A DNA stretch of 64,000 bases from JAGNKE01 sp964583335 (lineage in GTDB: Bacteria > Pseudomonadota > Alphaproteobacteria > Micavibrionales > Micavibrionaceae). Below are positions 25,301 to 35,283 of this stretch, one piece after another; position 1 is the first letter of the stretch, and each line of letters opens with the position of its first letter. The position numbers were made by a program, and so were the translations under genes. Under the pieces are notes generated by a model. That model was given only the letters and a program-made list of their open reading frames with translations. It did no database searches and had not been told where the DNA came from. The stretch is taken from the NCBI GenBank assembly GCA_964583335.1, contig CAZOVG010000007.1, positions 113,593 to 177,592 of the forward strand. Reading direction: 5' to 3'.

Positions 25301-25329
25301 TTTACTGTATTTGGGATTCCGTGTATAAA
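25301..25329 (+). promoter_or_regulatory. Probable promoter of the small gene at 25391
   Basis: TTTACT (25301-25306), 17-bp spacer, TATAAA (25324-25329), about 60 bp before the ATG. The -35 lies inside the TTTACTGTA half of an operator-like site. Confidence 0.55.
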
Positions 25330-25390
25330 AGGGGACAAATTTTCTGTGCGCGTGTAATTATTATATGAATTTCTTGGGGGGATAATAAAA

Positions 25391-25627
25391 ATGTTAATGC
25401 GAAGCGGCCTGCGTGAAATCGTCGAAAATACCGAAAAACCCTTCAGCATCATCGAAGAGTTCGCGGCCCTCAGCCCCAAGCGTAAGGTCCTGCTGTGCGA
25501 TCACTTGTTCGTTGAAGGCCGTCAGGCGTTCTACAATACGGTAGAGCTGCTCTGGCCCGAGGCCAACGCGGCGGATGCCAAGAAACTTGAAAAGTTTCTC
25601 TTCACCCTGAAAAACCGTTCCCACTAA
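25391..25627 (+). CDS. Small soluble protein of unknown function
   Basis: A 78-aa mostly helical protein with no membrane segment or known motif; the body is FSIIEEFAALSPKRKVLLCD and onward. The ATG has a G-rich ribosome site (GGGGGGA) upstream and a good promoter with an operator-like palindrome over its -35, so it is probably a regulated small gene. Its stop lies nine bases from the convergent secreted-protein gene. Confidence 0.65.
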   Translation: MLMRSGLREIVENTEKPFSIIEEFAALSPKRKVLLCDHLFVEGRQAFYNTVELLWPEANAADAKKLEKFLFTLKNRSH

Positions 25628-25635
25628 TCCCGGGA

Positions 25636-26226
25636 CTATTGCTTGCTATAGGCCTTCAAGGTTTTGCGCCCTTGGTCGCAAAGCTCTTTTGCATCTGTGT
25701 CGATAATTTGGCCGCGCAGCGCCTGTAAAGAGACATGCCGGCCAAAATGCATAATAACCGCTATATGGCGGGTCAGCACCGCCGAGTCTATGAAGCTGGT
25801 TTTACCTTTGAAGGCGGCAGCAGCCTTTTCCTTAAGGGTCTGCGTCTCACGTTTCTTTTCGAGCTTGAAGGCTGAAAAGATGCTCGCATCCTCTTCCTTT
25901 TGGGCTTTGTCCTTGTAATCGCAGCTTTTGAGCTGCCATGACAGGCGTGCAATCTCCATCTCCGGCGCCAGCGTGAGGAGATAGTTATTTTCAAGGTCTT
26001 CGAGTATTTTCTTTTGCTCGGGCTGAAGCGTATCCCGAACGCGTTTATAGGCATCTTCCGAAAGGATCATTTCCTCGGTCAGAATCTCCGGGGGTTGCGC
26101 GGCTTCGACGCCGCTGGCATCCGGCAAGCCATCCTGAGCTTGCGCTATGCGGATAGGATTGAGTGAAAGACAAAAACCAGCTGCGAAAACAAAAACCAGC
26201 TTAATAATACCCCGTGGATTATTCAT
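25636..26226 (-). CDS. Secreted protein of unknown function, paralog of its neighbour
   Basis: A 196-aa protein with a signal peptide ending at AQA (about residue 30) and a helical body. The pattern LQPEQKKILEDLENNYLLTL followed by a Cys near residue 108 (KSCDYK) and a second Cys in ELCDQGRKTL near the C-terminus is shared with the gene immediately upstream. The two conserved Cys could form a disulfide. It overlaps the upstream gene by 8 bp. No family recognised. Confidence 0.75.
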   Translation of the reverse strand: MNNPRGIIKLVFVFAAGFCLSLNPIRIAQAQDGLPDASGVEAAQPPEILTEEMILSEDAYKRVRDTLQPEQKKILEDLENNYLLTLAPEMEIARLSWQLKSCDYKDKAQKEEDASIFSAFKLEKKRETQTLKEKAAAAFKGKTSFIDSAVLTRHIAVIMHFGRHVSLQALRGQIIDTDAKELCDQGRKTLKAYSKQ

Positions 26227-26788
26227 CGGCTTGCGCCCCGTCTTCGAGGCCGAGCATCGTCTTGGCGTTATCGCATTGCTGCTCTTTATCGAATTGCCCA
26301 GCCTGAATTTTGATCATCTGAGCCCCGACATTTATGGCAATTTTGAATTTTATAACGAGATGCTCGCGCAGCATCTTGTGGTCCATAAAATCAACTTGAG
26401 GATAGTATTTCTGGTCGAACGTGCCCCAAGCGATCACCTGCCGCTGGTTGCTTTTTGCACGGTAGTTATTAAACTTATCAATAATTTTAGGGTCGTTCAC
26501 GAAATCAGTTCCGCAGGCCTCTATGTTGCTTGCGAGCTTAAGGATTTGCAAATCCGGATCGACGGTCGATACGAAATTCACTTCCATTTCCTCGATCAGC
26601 TTTTTTTGCTCACGACTGAGCTTTTTCCGGGCCTTTTCAAAAGCGTCCTCCTTATCCTGCAATTCCTTGGGAAGTTTGACCTTGATATCCGGCTGCCCGG
26701 CCTGATTTTTCTTGGCCTCCGCAATCGAGGGGACAAGGAAAAGGCCAAAGGCCAAAAAAGTGAAGAAAAACAGCAAGGCGCGGTTCAT
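26219..26788 (-). CDS. Secreted protein of unknown function, paralog of its neighbour
   Basis: A 189-aa protein with a signal peptide ending near AEA (about residue 25), then a Lys/Glu-rich helical body. LSREQKKLIEEMEVNFVSTV, EACGTD and QQCDNAKTML align with the equivalent parts of the downstream gene, so the pair is a tandem duplication with strong divergence. It is the first gene of a two-gene minus-strand unit whose promoter should lie in 26789-26994. Confidence 0.75.
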   Translation of the reverse strand: MNRALLFFFTFLAFGLFLVPSIAEAKKNQAGQPDIKVKLPKELQDKEDAFEKARKKLSREQKKLIEEMEVNFVSTVDPDLQILKLASNIEACGTDFVNDPKIIDKFNNYRAKSNQRQVIAWGTFDQKYYPQVDFMDHKMLREHLVIKFKIAINVGAQMIKIQAGQFDKEQQCDNAKTMLGLEDGAQADE

Positions 26789-26997
26789 TCAAGGACACTC
26801 CGTTTCATTCGATGGCCCAAGAATAGACCGCCTCCAACGCAATTTCCATGAAAAAGACGTGTTCACGCTGGGGAGAGATATTAAAATCATCTGGAAATTA
26901 GGGATTATGCGGGTTAGGATTCAAGCTCCAAATACATGCGTTGTGATTCCGGTCAGGGTGTCCGCCCCCCGGTTCTGTTGAGTGGGAGTACTTTGTG

Positions 26998-28164
26998 ATG
27001 CCAAACGCCGAAGCACTAAAGGCCCTGCAAGCCGGACGCGCGGAGTGGGAACAGTTTCGAGCCAAGGCGTTCAAAGGCACAAACGGCAAAAGGCTCACCG
27101 CGGGCCGTATCGATCTGCGCAGCGCGGACCTTCGCTATATGAATCTCAGCGGCTATGATCTGTCCCGCGTTGATTTCAGCGCGATGCCGGAAAAAGCCTC
27201 CAAACCAAAAGTTAACGGCGACGCCGCCAACGACCACGTAAAAGGCAACGGTAAGGACGCGGCACCTCCGGAACCCTCATCGGCGGACAATAAAGATGGT
27301 CAGGATGCCCTCGCGCGCGCCGATCTGTCGTTCGCAAACTTGTCGGGCGCCTATCTGTTCGGCTCCCGCTTCTGTGGTACCCGCCTCGCCGGAACCGACC
27401 TTACCGAAGCCAATATCGGCGGGGCGGAGTTTATCGAGGTTGTCCTCGATCACAAAAGCAGTTTGCGCCGGGCCAAGGGGGACGACGAAACACTGTTCAA
27501 ACAATGCAGGATCGACGGAACGGATTTAAGCGGCGCGGATTTAAGCGGAACCAGTTTCGAAGGCAGCCGCCTCCACGATGCCGATCTTTCGGGCGTTAGA
27601 TTTTTCCGGGCGCGCCTGAACGGCACCTCATGGCGGGGCGCTCGCATCGATGAGCGCACCGATTTCGAGCAGGCCGATTTCCCCGAACATGAGCCGGGCC
27701 TCGATCAGTCCGAGCATATGATTCTCCCTTCGGGAATAAACTGGACGCACGCCCGCTGGATCGGCGAAAAATCGCTCGCGGTTTTTGCCGCTTTGGGGCT
27801 CGCGATCTGCTTCGTCATCATCTCCGCCGTTCGTGCCGCGCATAGCGGCCTGGCGCCCGGGTCGGTCTTCGGTCTGATATCGCCCGCAGCTATTCATGCG
27901 CTCATGATCGGCTTCGCGTTCATCCTTGCGGGCGCGATCCTGTTCCGCAAACGCTGCCCGGAGGAGGTCAAAAACTTCACCGTGGCTCAGTGGGTTCATC
28001 TTGCCGGCCACCCTCGGCCCGTCTACCTGGCCCGCGCATTGAAAGGGCGCACCGAGGCAATCGCAAGCCTTGCGCTGGTCGTGATCGGCTTTCTGGTTCT
28101 GGGGTTCTCAGCCAAAACCATCATCCTCGCCGCCGCCTGCCCCGCGTGCTTTACAGGGCCCTAG
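26998..28164 (+). CDS. Pentapeptide-repeat protein with C-terminal membrane helices
   Basis: About 388 aa. A(D/N)LxX-type pentapeptide repeats run from about residue 35 to 55 and again from about 100 to 215 (for example LSGADLSGTSFEGSRLHDAD), predicting a right-handed quadrilateral beta-helix, interrupted by a Lys/Asp/Pro-rich linker. Three hydrophobic helices follow near residues 255-280, 298-320 and 350-378. A soluble repeat domain is thus tethered to the inner membrane. A GTG at 26995 is an alternative start with slightly better spacing to GGAG. Function unknown. Confidence 0.85.
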   Translation: MPNAEALKALQAGRAEWEQFRAKAFKGTNGKRLTAGRIDLRSADLRYMNLSGYDLSRVDFSAMPEKASKPKVNGDAANDHVKGNGKDAAPPEPSSADNKDGQDALARADLSFANLSGAYLFGSRFCGTRLAGTDLTEANIGGAEFIEVVLDHKSSLRRAKGDDETLFKQCRIDGTDLSGADLSGTSFEGSRLHDADLSGVRFFRARLNGTSWRGARIDERTDFEQADFPEHEPGLDQSEHMILPSGINWTHARWIGEKSLAVFAALGLAICFVIISAVRAAHSGLAPGSVFGLISPAAIHALMIGFAFILAGAILFRKRCPEEVKNFTVAQWVHLAGHPRPVYLARALKGRTEAIASLALVVIGFLVLGFSAKTIILAAACPACFTGP

Positions 28165-28256
28165 GTTCAAATTTTACATTCGCGCGCCGAAGGCTTTATA
28201 ATCAACCAGCTGACGATTGCACGTTATCTCACATATTAAAGTGTGGAGCAGAGACC

Positions 28257-28691
28257 ATGAGCTTTTCCGTTCGGGCATATTTTCTTACCGCTTTTTTGGG
28301 CGCGTGCATTGTGAACGCGAGTACACCGGCTTACGCTGATAAAAAAACACAGAAGACAATCAACATCAGCCGCGAGGCAATCGACCGCGCATACGGCAAT
28401 GAGGTCGTCGCGGGAGAAATCACGAAGGTCGGCCACGAAGTCATATATATAGAGACGGATGGTGTGCGAACGAAAGTCGATCTGGACGACATCCGCTTCC
28501 CGGACCGCATCGACGAAATTTTTTACGAGGGCGACAGGGTCATCGCGACCGGACTTTTTGACGGAGACGACCTGGAAGCGAATCGAATCGTTCTCATCCG
28601 CGATGGCGTCCGAACCACCTTCATTTCAAAAAAACCCGTCGACATCAAAATCAAGGGCGAAGAAGATACGACGATCAGAATTACGCCGTAA
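28257..28691 (+). CDS. Secreted small protein, OB-fold-like, unknown function
   Basis: A 144-aa protein with a signal peptide ending at AYA (about residue 27). The mature part has a regular strand pattern, GEITKVGHEVIYIETDGVRT and GDRVIATGLFDGDDLEANRI, that suggests a small beta-barrel of the OB type. The ATG at 28257 has GGAG upstream; the frame is open earlier only over the preceding gene. No family name can be given with confidence. Confidence 0.7.
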   Translation: MSFSVRAYFLTAFLGACIVNASTPAYADKKTQKTINISREAIDRAYGNEVVAGEITKVGHEVIYIETDGVRTKVDLDDIRFPDRIDEIFYEGDRVIATGLFDGDDLEANRIVLIRDGVRTTFISKKPVDIKIKGEEDTTIRITP

Positions 28692-28883
28692 CGCACGCGG
28701 AACATAGCGTTTCGCGAAAAAAGAGCAAAATTTTAAGATCAAAGTTTCGGTGTAATAGATAGTAAAAAAATGTGAAAAATGATTTTTCTTGTTTTTTATT
28801 AGTCAAATTTCAAGTAGTATACCAAAAGTGCGTTCGCACTGTCCTTTTACTTCAAACTTTACAAATCCCAAGGGAGACTAAAA

Positions 28884-29057
28884 ATGGCTGCTAAAAAACC
28901 TGCTGCTAAGAAGCCTGCGGCAAAGAAGACCGCCGCGAAAAAGCCTGCTGCTAAGAAGCCGGCAAAGAAAGCTGCTGCAAAGGCAAAAACGGCAAAGAAG
29001 ACTGCCGCGAAAAAGCCTGCTGCTAAGAAAAAGCCCGCAGCAAAGAAAAAGAAGTAA
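28884..29057 (+). CDS. Lysine/alanine/proline-repeat peptide, histone H1-tail-like
   Basis: A 57-aa peptide composed only of Met1, Ala, Lys, Pro and Thr, built from repeats of the type AAKKPAAKKP with variants TAAKK and AAAKAK. Such sequences are found in histone H1-like bacterial proteins and in tails of HU proteins and bind DNA non-specifically through Lys. AAGGGAG lies upstream of the ATG and a clear terminator downstream, so this is a self-contained gene with an AT-rich leader. Repeat codons vary (GCT/GCG/GCA, AAA/AAG), which argues for selection at the protein level. Confidence 0.85.
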   Translation: MAAKKPAAKKPAAKKTAAKKPAAKKPAKKAAAKAKTAKKTAAKKPAAKKKPAAKKKK

Positions 29058-29075
29058 TTCTTTCTCTTTATTCTA

Positions 29076-29107
29076 CAAAAAAGCGGTCTCTCTGGCCGCT
29101 TTTTTTA
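29076..29107 (+). terminator. Intrinsic terminator after the KAP-repeat gene
   Basis: AGCGG (29082-29086) pairs with CCGCT (29096-29100), flanked by A-run and T-run that extend the stem and give a seven-T tail. Confidence 0.85.
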
Positions 29108-29178
29108 TTTTCCCGTTGGCAGAGGTGCGAGCCCCGCTGTAGAGTATTCGCAATGAGTTCATAACGGGGTAAGTATAT

Positions 29179-29553
29179 ATGTCTGATGCCTTTTTGAAAG
29201 CGCTGCGGTGGTACATCATCGCGGCTTGTGTTGTCATCGGAACAGCCTGCTTCATCTGGGCGGAGCAATATGACACGATCCACCCCGTGGGCATCAGCAT
29301 ATTGGCCTACGGGATGGTGTATATCATGACGGCGTTCTGGAAGGATGTGCGCGGCAAGCTTCTGGCTGCAAACGTCGCGGTCTTCTTTGGTCTGACGTTG
29401 CTCTCCCATCATATGTACGAGATTCTGTATATCCTGTTCGGCCTTCAAAAAGGCGATCTGGGCTACCTCGCCGATCCGCAGATCATGTGGGGCGCGGTCG
29501 AGGGCGTTCTGGGCATTCCCATCATGGCGGTTGTATTCTACTTCTACGATTAG
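29179..29553 (+). CDS. Four-helix membrane protein, unknown function
   Basis: A 124-aa protein with four hydrophobic segments at about residues 8-27, 35-53, 63-90 and 103-122 and short polar loops. HHMYEILYILFGLQ and WGAVEGVLGIPIMAVV stand out, but I recognise no family. It lies between the KAP-repeat gene terminator and a lipoprotein gene and is probably transcribed alone. Confidence 0.7.
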   Translation: MSDAFLKALRWYIIAACVVIGTACFIWAEQYDTIHPVGISILAYGMVYIMTAFWKDVRGKLLAANVAVFFGLTLLSHHMYEILYILFGLQKGDLGYLADPQIMWGAVEGVLGIPIMAVVFYFYD

Positions 29554-29660
29554 AGACAACCCGAGCGCGCGCCGAGCCTTCCGCGCCGCAGCAATGATTT
29601 CTGCGCACTTCTTATACGCAAAACTCGCAGTGACCCTGCGTTTTATGTTAGTATTATCTT

Positions 29661-30347
29661 ATGAAGCCTATGCGGATGGAAACGGTTTCCCGGCTTTTTC
29701 ATCGCGGCGTTGAGAAAATCAAAAACGCCACAATCCCCTTTATTATCATTGTTTTAACCGGTCCGGTGCTATGCGGGTGCGTGACGACTCACGCATCCGC
29801 GCCACTGGTTCCGCCCCCGCCGCAAGTCGTGGACCGCACGGATGAGCGCCACGACGGCAGCCTGATGATGGCAGTGTTCTTCGCCGAATACACGCCGCAA
29901 TACGCCCATAATTTCGTCCCGCCCGCAGCGGAGCAGGGGACCGGAATGTCCCTCGGCGCGGCCACGCGGCCAGAACTGGCGGGCTTGCCCCAAGGCTTGG
30001 GGTATGAGCGCGAGCGGGTCGCCGTCTCCGCCAACGCGTCGGAGCAAAATTGCTCGATCGGCGACCGCTTCGACCGGGGCGAGGTCATCGCGTATGAATG
30101 GGACCGCAGCCGCCTCGGCGTGGACGTTGACGGCGTCAGCATGGGCGGCGGCAGCGACGACGACGCGGTGCGCCTGACTTACACTCTGCGCCTCCAGCCG
30201 GAAAAGACCGACCAGCAGCGCTGCCGCTTTGCCTCCGCATGGCAGGGCATCGCGGGCTCCGCCTATAACGAACTGGTGAAACGCGACCAGAACACCGTCT
30301 GGGACCAGCTCCGCCAGATCCGCAAAGACGTGCAGGGCATGTTCTAA
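29661..30347 (+). CDS. Predicted lipoprotein of unknown function
   Basis: Up to 228 aa; the start is uncertain because ATGs at 29661, 29670 and 29676 are all in frame. A hydrophobic stretch ends in VLCGCVTTH, with a lipobox-like L-C-G-C giving a lipidated Cys near residue 41. A Pro-rich linker and a C-terminal domain with the segment RLTYTLRLQPEKTDQQRC follow. Convergent with the LysE gene. Family unknown. Confidence 0.7.
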   Translation: MKPMRMETVSRLFHRGVEKIKNATIPFIIIVLTGPVLCGCVTTHASAPLVPPPPQVVDRTDERHDGSLMMAVFFAEYTPQYAHNFVPPAAEQGTGMSLGAATRPELAGLPQGLGYERERVAVSANASEQNCSIGDRFDRGEVIAYEWDRSRLGVDVDGVSMGGGSDDDAVRLTYTLRLQPEKTDQQRCRFASAWQGIAGSAYNELVKRDQNTVWDQLRQIRKDVQGMF

Positions 30348-30353
30348 GTCGGC

Positions 30354-30974
30354 TCAAGCCAACATCATCGGAATCGTCAACACCAAGAGCAACGCAAGCG
30401 TCAGATTGATAAACCGCCGATATTTGTCGGAGGTGAACAAAACCGCCATCGCCTTCCCGAACATCGTCCAGACGATGATGCACGGCACCCCGATAAGAAT
30501 GACGGCCAGAATAATCACCGCCGCCTTCTCCGGCGCGTCCGCCCCGGCGGGCAGGAACGTGGCGGTGGACGAAACGCCCATCATCCACCCCTTCGGGTTG
30601 ATATACTGAAACAGGGCCGCCTCGGCGAAGGTCATCGGCCGCTTGCGGCCCCCCTCCGGCGCCGCGTCTGTGGCGGGGGGCGACAAAGCCTCCCGCGCCA
30701 TCAGGAACGCGAGGTAAAGCAGGTAGGCCGCCGCGAGAATCTTGAGCGCGAATTGCAACGCCGGAAACGCGACGAACACCGCCCCGACCCCCATCATGCA
30801 CAAAAGCATGAGCGAGCAGAACCCGACCGCGACGCCCGCAATGTGGGGCAGGGTGCGTCTATACCCGAAATTCATCCCCGACGCGGCCAGCATAAAGTTG
30901 TTCGGCCCCGGCGTGATCGACGCGACAAAAAAGAACCAGAAAAACGGCAGCGAGGCGAAGAGGAGTGGGGTCAT
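30354..30974 (-). CDS. LysE/RhtB-family amino acid exporter
   Basis: Inner-membrane exporter of amino acids or homoserine-lactone-like compounds, 206 aa from the ATG at 30974. The open frame extends 22 codons further, but those residues are polar and overlap the neighbouring gene region. The N-terminal ITPGPNNFMLAASGMNFG is the LysE-family signature. FQYINPKGWMMGVS is a second conserved part, and there are six helices. The substrate cannot be told from sequence. Confidence 0.9.
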   Translation of the reverse strand: MTPLLFASLPFFWFFFVASITPGPNNFMLAASGMNFGYRRTLPHIAGVAVGFCSLMLLCMMGVGAVFVAFPALQFALKILAAAYLLYLAFLMAREALSPPATDAAPEGGRKRPMTFAEAALFQYINPKGWMMGVSSTATFLPAGADAPEKAAVIILAVILIGVPCIIVWTMFGKAMAVLFTSDKYRRFINLTLALLLVLTIPMMLA

Positions 30975-31027
30975 GGGTAAAGATGTATTCCGGAGAACGA
31001 ATTTTGTAAAGCGGCCAGAAAGAACGG

Positions 31028-31258
31028 CTATCTTCTGCAATTGATTTTGGCTTTGATGGCCTCGACCTGTTCGAGGGAGGAACAGACATTCTCGCAGGGA
31101 ATGCCGTCATTGTCGCCGTCCGCCCTTGGGTGTTCGCCCCGGCACCATGCGATGACGGCCTCCTCGCAGGTCGAATAATCGGCGCAACGCGCGGCAAAAG
31201 CCGAGACAGAGATGCAGAAAGTCATGCAGAACACAAAAAACGGCAGGATATTTTTCAT
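31028..31258 (-). CDS. Secreted excalibur-domain protein
   Basis: A 76-aa protein with a signal peptide ending at AFA (about residue 22). The mature part holds the excalibur calcium-binding motif DGDNDGIPCENVC, with partner cysteines at CADYSTCEEA and near the end. Such domains occur on secreted nucleases and surface proteins; here it stands alone. It precedes the LysE gene on the same strand by about 50 bp. Confidence 0.85.
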   Translation of the reverse strand: MKNILPFFVFCMTFCISVSAFAARCADYSTCEEAVIAWCRGEHPRADGDNDGIPCENVCSSLEQVEAIKAKINCRR

Positions 31259-31304
31259 ATTGCGAGTTTACGGTGCAGTTCCGATTTTTACAATATTTTG
31301 AAAA

Positions 31305-32120
31305 TTAAATGCTTTGCCTTGAAATAGCATCTCCATGAGATGGCTCTAATAACTTGCTAGTTGGCAAGTTATCGAACAGTTGATACTTCTCTGCGTAGGC
31401 TTTAAATTTTTCACCTGCGTCATAAAAGTAGCAATTATAAAACAAGACCACTAACTCACTGTCTGAAAATTGCGCCCTCAGAATTTTTGCATAAAAAATC
31501 TTATTATCTATTTCCGATTTATCAATAAAAATATAGATTCGGTAAATATTTCTAAAATAATGTCCTATTGTATCTGAAAAGGTCCTAGAAAAAGCCGAGT
31601 CTATTGTTGTCCTAGTTTTTCTGACTAAATTAGAATCTGGATTTTGAGTAAAAGAACTTTTGCAAAAGCTCAAAATTGTCTGAAAAGCTTCCCGGGATAC
31701 TTGATCTTCCGTTTGAAATGTGTGATGTCCAGGCACTCTTATGGCAGACACAATCTCATTATGAAGAGATAGCATACTGAAAAAAGTATTTTCAAAACGC
31801 TGTATTTTTAGTGTTGAATTCTGTTGCTTAAGTTCATTCCTTGTCAGTTCCAGATCTTTGCGCTGTGCTTGTAGCTCTTCTTTTTGAAGGAGGATAGCGA
31901 CGATAACTCCGACAAAGGCCAAGCCTGAAAAAAGTGCGTTTATAAAACCATACATATCTCCGTACTGGCCGCGGATTGCGCTAGCGTCTTCGGAAATGGG
32001 TATGATCCAAGAAATAATGCTGGGCGTTACCAGCCATAGAATTATTACAAGTGAGGCAAAAAATCCGCCAACCCACCATATATAAGCATCATTCTTTTCA
32101 GGCTTATCTTCGTTATCCAT
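31305..32120 (-). CDS. Putative phage abortive infection protein (AbiC-like, membrane-anchored)
   Basis: A 271-aa protein with two N-terminal helices (about residues 13-40 and 56-79), a coiled coil (about 80-105, QKEELQAQRKDLELTRNELK) and a cytoplasmic helical domain with QRFENTFFSMLSLHNEIV (107-124), HYFRNIYRIY (187-196) and ILRAQFSDSELVVLFYN (213-229). This architecture matches the putative phage abortive infection protein family (putAbiC). The gene is strikingly AT-rich beside its GC-rich neighbours, a sign of recent transfer. It stands alone, without visible toxin or effector partner. The defence role comes from family knowledge and is untested. Confidence 0.8.
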   Translation of the reverse strand: MDNEDKPEKNDAYIWWVGGFFASLVIILWLVTPSIISWIIPISEDASAIRGQYGDMYGFINALFSGLAFVGVIVAILLQKEELQAQRKDLELTRNELKQQNSTLKIQRFENTFFSMLSLHNEIVSAIRVPGHHTFQTEDQVSREAFQTILSFCKSSFTQNPDSNLVRKTRTTIDSAFSRTFSDTIGHYFRNIYRIYIFIDKSEIDNKIFYAKILRAQFSDSELVVLFYNCYFYDAGEKFKAYAEKYQLFDNLPTSKLLEPSHGDAISRQSI

Positions 32121-32262
32121 TAAGCCGCCTTCTCCCCACCTTCTGTCTAAGTCTCAATGCTTATTAGCCAAACGGATCTCGCTATAACGCCACTGGCTTA
32201 AATCCCCATCGCCTCCGCAGGGGCCTCCATCTTCGCCAAAAATCCCGCACGCCGCGCCGCCG

Positions 32263-32511
32263 CTAGCCCTTCACGCGCACAGTCCCGTCGCGCCAGCGGC
32301 GGAGATTGCCGCCGGCCTCCAGCTTGCCGCTATCGGCAAGGGCATAGATACGCTCGGCGATGGTTTGGGCGGGGGTGGTGATTTGCCGGGCCGCCAGCGC
32401 GTCAAACACGGCGGAGATCAAAAGCGCGACCTTTTGCCACTCCGCGCCCGCCGCCGCCAAAATCACCGCATCCAGATCGTCATTCGCCAGACCGTCTTTT
32501 GAAGCGCCCAT
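32263..32511 (-). CDS. Small protein co-transcribed with thiC (DUF3658-like)
   Basis: An 82-aa soluble protein whose ATG follows the thiC TAG immediately. The pattern EWQKVALLISAVFDALAARQ then IAERIYALADSGKLEAGGNL and a final VRVKG resembles small DUF3658-type C-terminal domains, though I am only moderately sure. Position puts it under the TPP riboswitch with thiC. Its stop is followed by GC-rich sequence with no clear terminator. Confidence 0.6.
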   Translation of the reverse strand: MGASKDGLANDDLDAVILAAAGAEWQKVALLISAVFDALAARQITTPAQTIAERIYALADSGKLEAGGNLRRWRDGTVRVKG

Positions 32512-34302
<1,791 letters not shown>

Positions 34303-34310
34303 ATCGTTTT

Positions 34311-34394
34311 CCTTTCCCTACGAAGGTGTTAACCCACAGGTTCATAGGGTGTAATCTCAGCCCCGGACAAACGCCCCGGAGCACCCCTAAGGAC
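34311..34394 (-). promoter_or_regulatory. TPP riboswitch (thi box) upstream of thiC
   Basis: On the minus strand the conserved elements appear in order: AGGGGTGC, GGGCTGAGATTACACCC, GAACCTG, GGTTAACACC and CGTAGGGAA. The last element runs into the thiC ribosome-binding region. Limits are approximate. Confidence 0.93.
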
Positions 34395-34506
34395 TGTATT
34401 CATGCAATGGCCCAAGGGTGGCAGATTGAAAGGAATTGTCAAGCGCCATCGCGCACCTTATAAAGGGGCGTTTTCAGTTGTCTAGAGATGCAAAAAGGGG
34501 GCCCCC

Positions 34507-35205
34507 ATGTTGCGCGTTATCCGTCTGGTGTCGTTTCTTCTGATCGGTCTAGCCGTAGGTTTCGGCCTCAAGGTTTTCATGGACGAGCGTAAAATGAATG
34601 AGAATATCGACGAAGAAGTCGAGATTTCTAGCCTGAGCGCCGCCAGCGGCGAAGAAACGGAAGCCGACGCCGCCACAGTCATCGCGGCCCCGGAATCCCG
34701 GCCCGACCCCGCCATGCCCGGCGTATCCATCGGCGGGCCGTTCACGCTGGTCAATCAGGACGGCAAGACCGTGACGGAAAAGGACTTCGCCGGAAGCCAC
34801 CTTCTGGTCTTCTTCGGCTTCACCTACTGCCCCGAGGTCTGCCCGACCGAATTGCAGAAAATTTCGCGCGTGATGGAACTGGTCGGCCCCGATAAGGCCG
34901 CGAAGATCCAGCCTGTCTTTATCTCGGTGGACCCTGAGCGCGACGACGTGCAGACCGTCAAGGAATATATCGGCCAGTTCCACGAAAAGCTGGTCGGCCT
35001 GACCGGAACCCCCGAACAGGTCGAGGCCGTGAAGAAGGCCTATAAGGTCTTCGCCTCCAAGATCCAGATGGAGGGCATGGACGGGTACATGATAGACCAC
35101 TCCGCCTTCACCTACCTCATGGGCCCCGACGGCGCGAATATCGCCCTCTACCCGGCGAAAGACACCGCCGAGCAGATCGCCGAGGATTTGAAGGGGAAGC
35201 TTTAA
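34507..35205 (+). CDS. SCO1/SenC-family copper chaperone
   Basis: Membrane-anchored thioredoxin-fold protein that helps insert copper into cytochrome oxidase. The 232 aa comprise an N-terminal anchor (about residues 4-24), an acidic linker and a SCO domain with the copper-binding CPEVC motif (FGFTYCPEVCPTELQ) and the partner His in MIDHSAFTYL. All three ligands are present, so it should bind copper. It is divergent from thiC and shares that 200-bp regulatory region. No oxidase genes are in the window. Confidence 0.92.
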   Translation: MLRVIRLVSFLLIGLAVGFGLKVFMDERKMNENIDEEVEISSLSAASGEETEADAATVIAAPESRPDPAMPGVSIGGPFTLVNQDGKTVTEKDFAGSHLLVFFGFTYCPEVCPTELQKISRVMELVGPDKAAKIQPVFISVDPERDDVQTVKEYIGQFHEKLVGLTGTPEQVEAVKKAYKVFASKIQMEGMDGYMIDHSAFTYLMGPDGANIALYPAKDTAEQIAEDLKGKL

Positions 35206-35283
35206 AAAAAAGTCATAGGGACCGCTTTTACTTTTGATCGTGATGGGGCAAGTCCAATCCACGACTAAGTAAAATAGAAAAGA

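Noticed and set aside
32185..32262. Frame continuing past the 82-aa gene after thiC as AREGLAAARRAGFLAKME
   Set aside because: It reads naturally but is short and GC-rich, and no homology supports a frameshift there; coincidence is likely.
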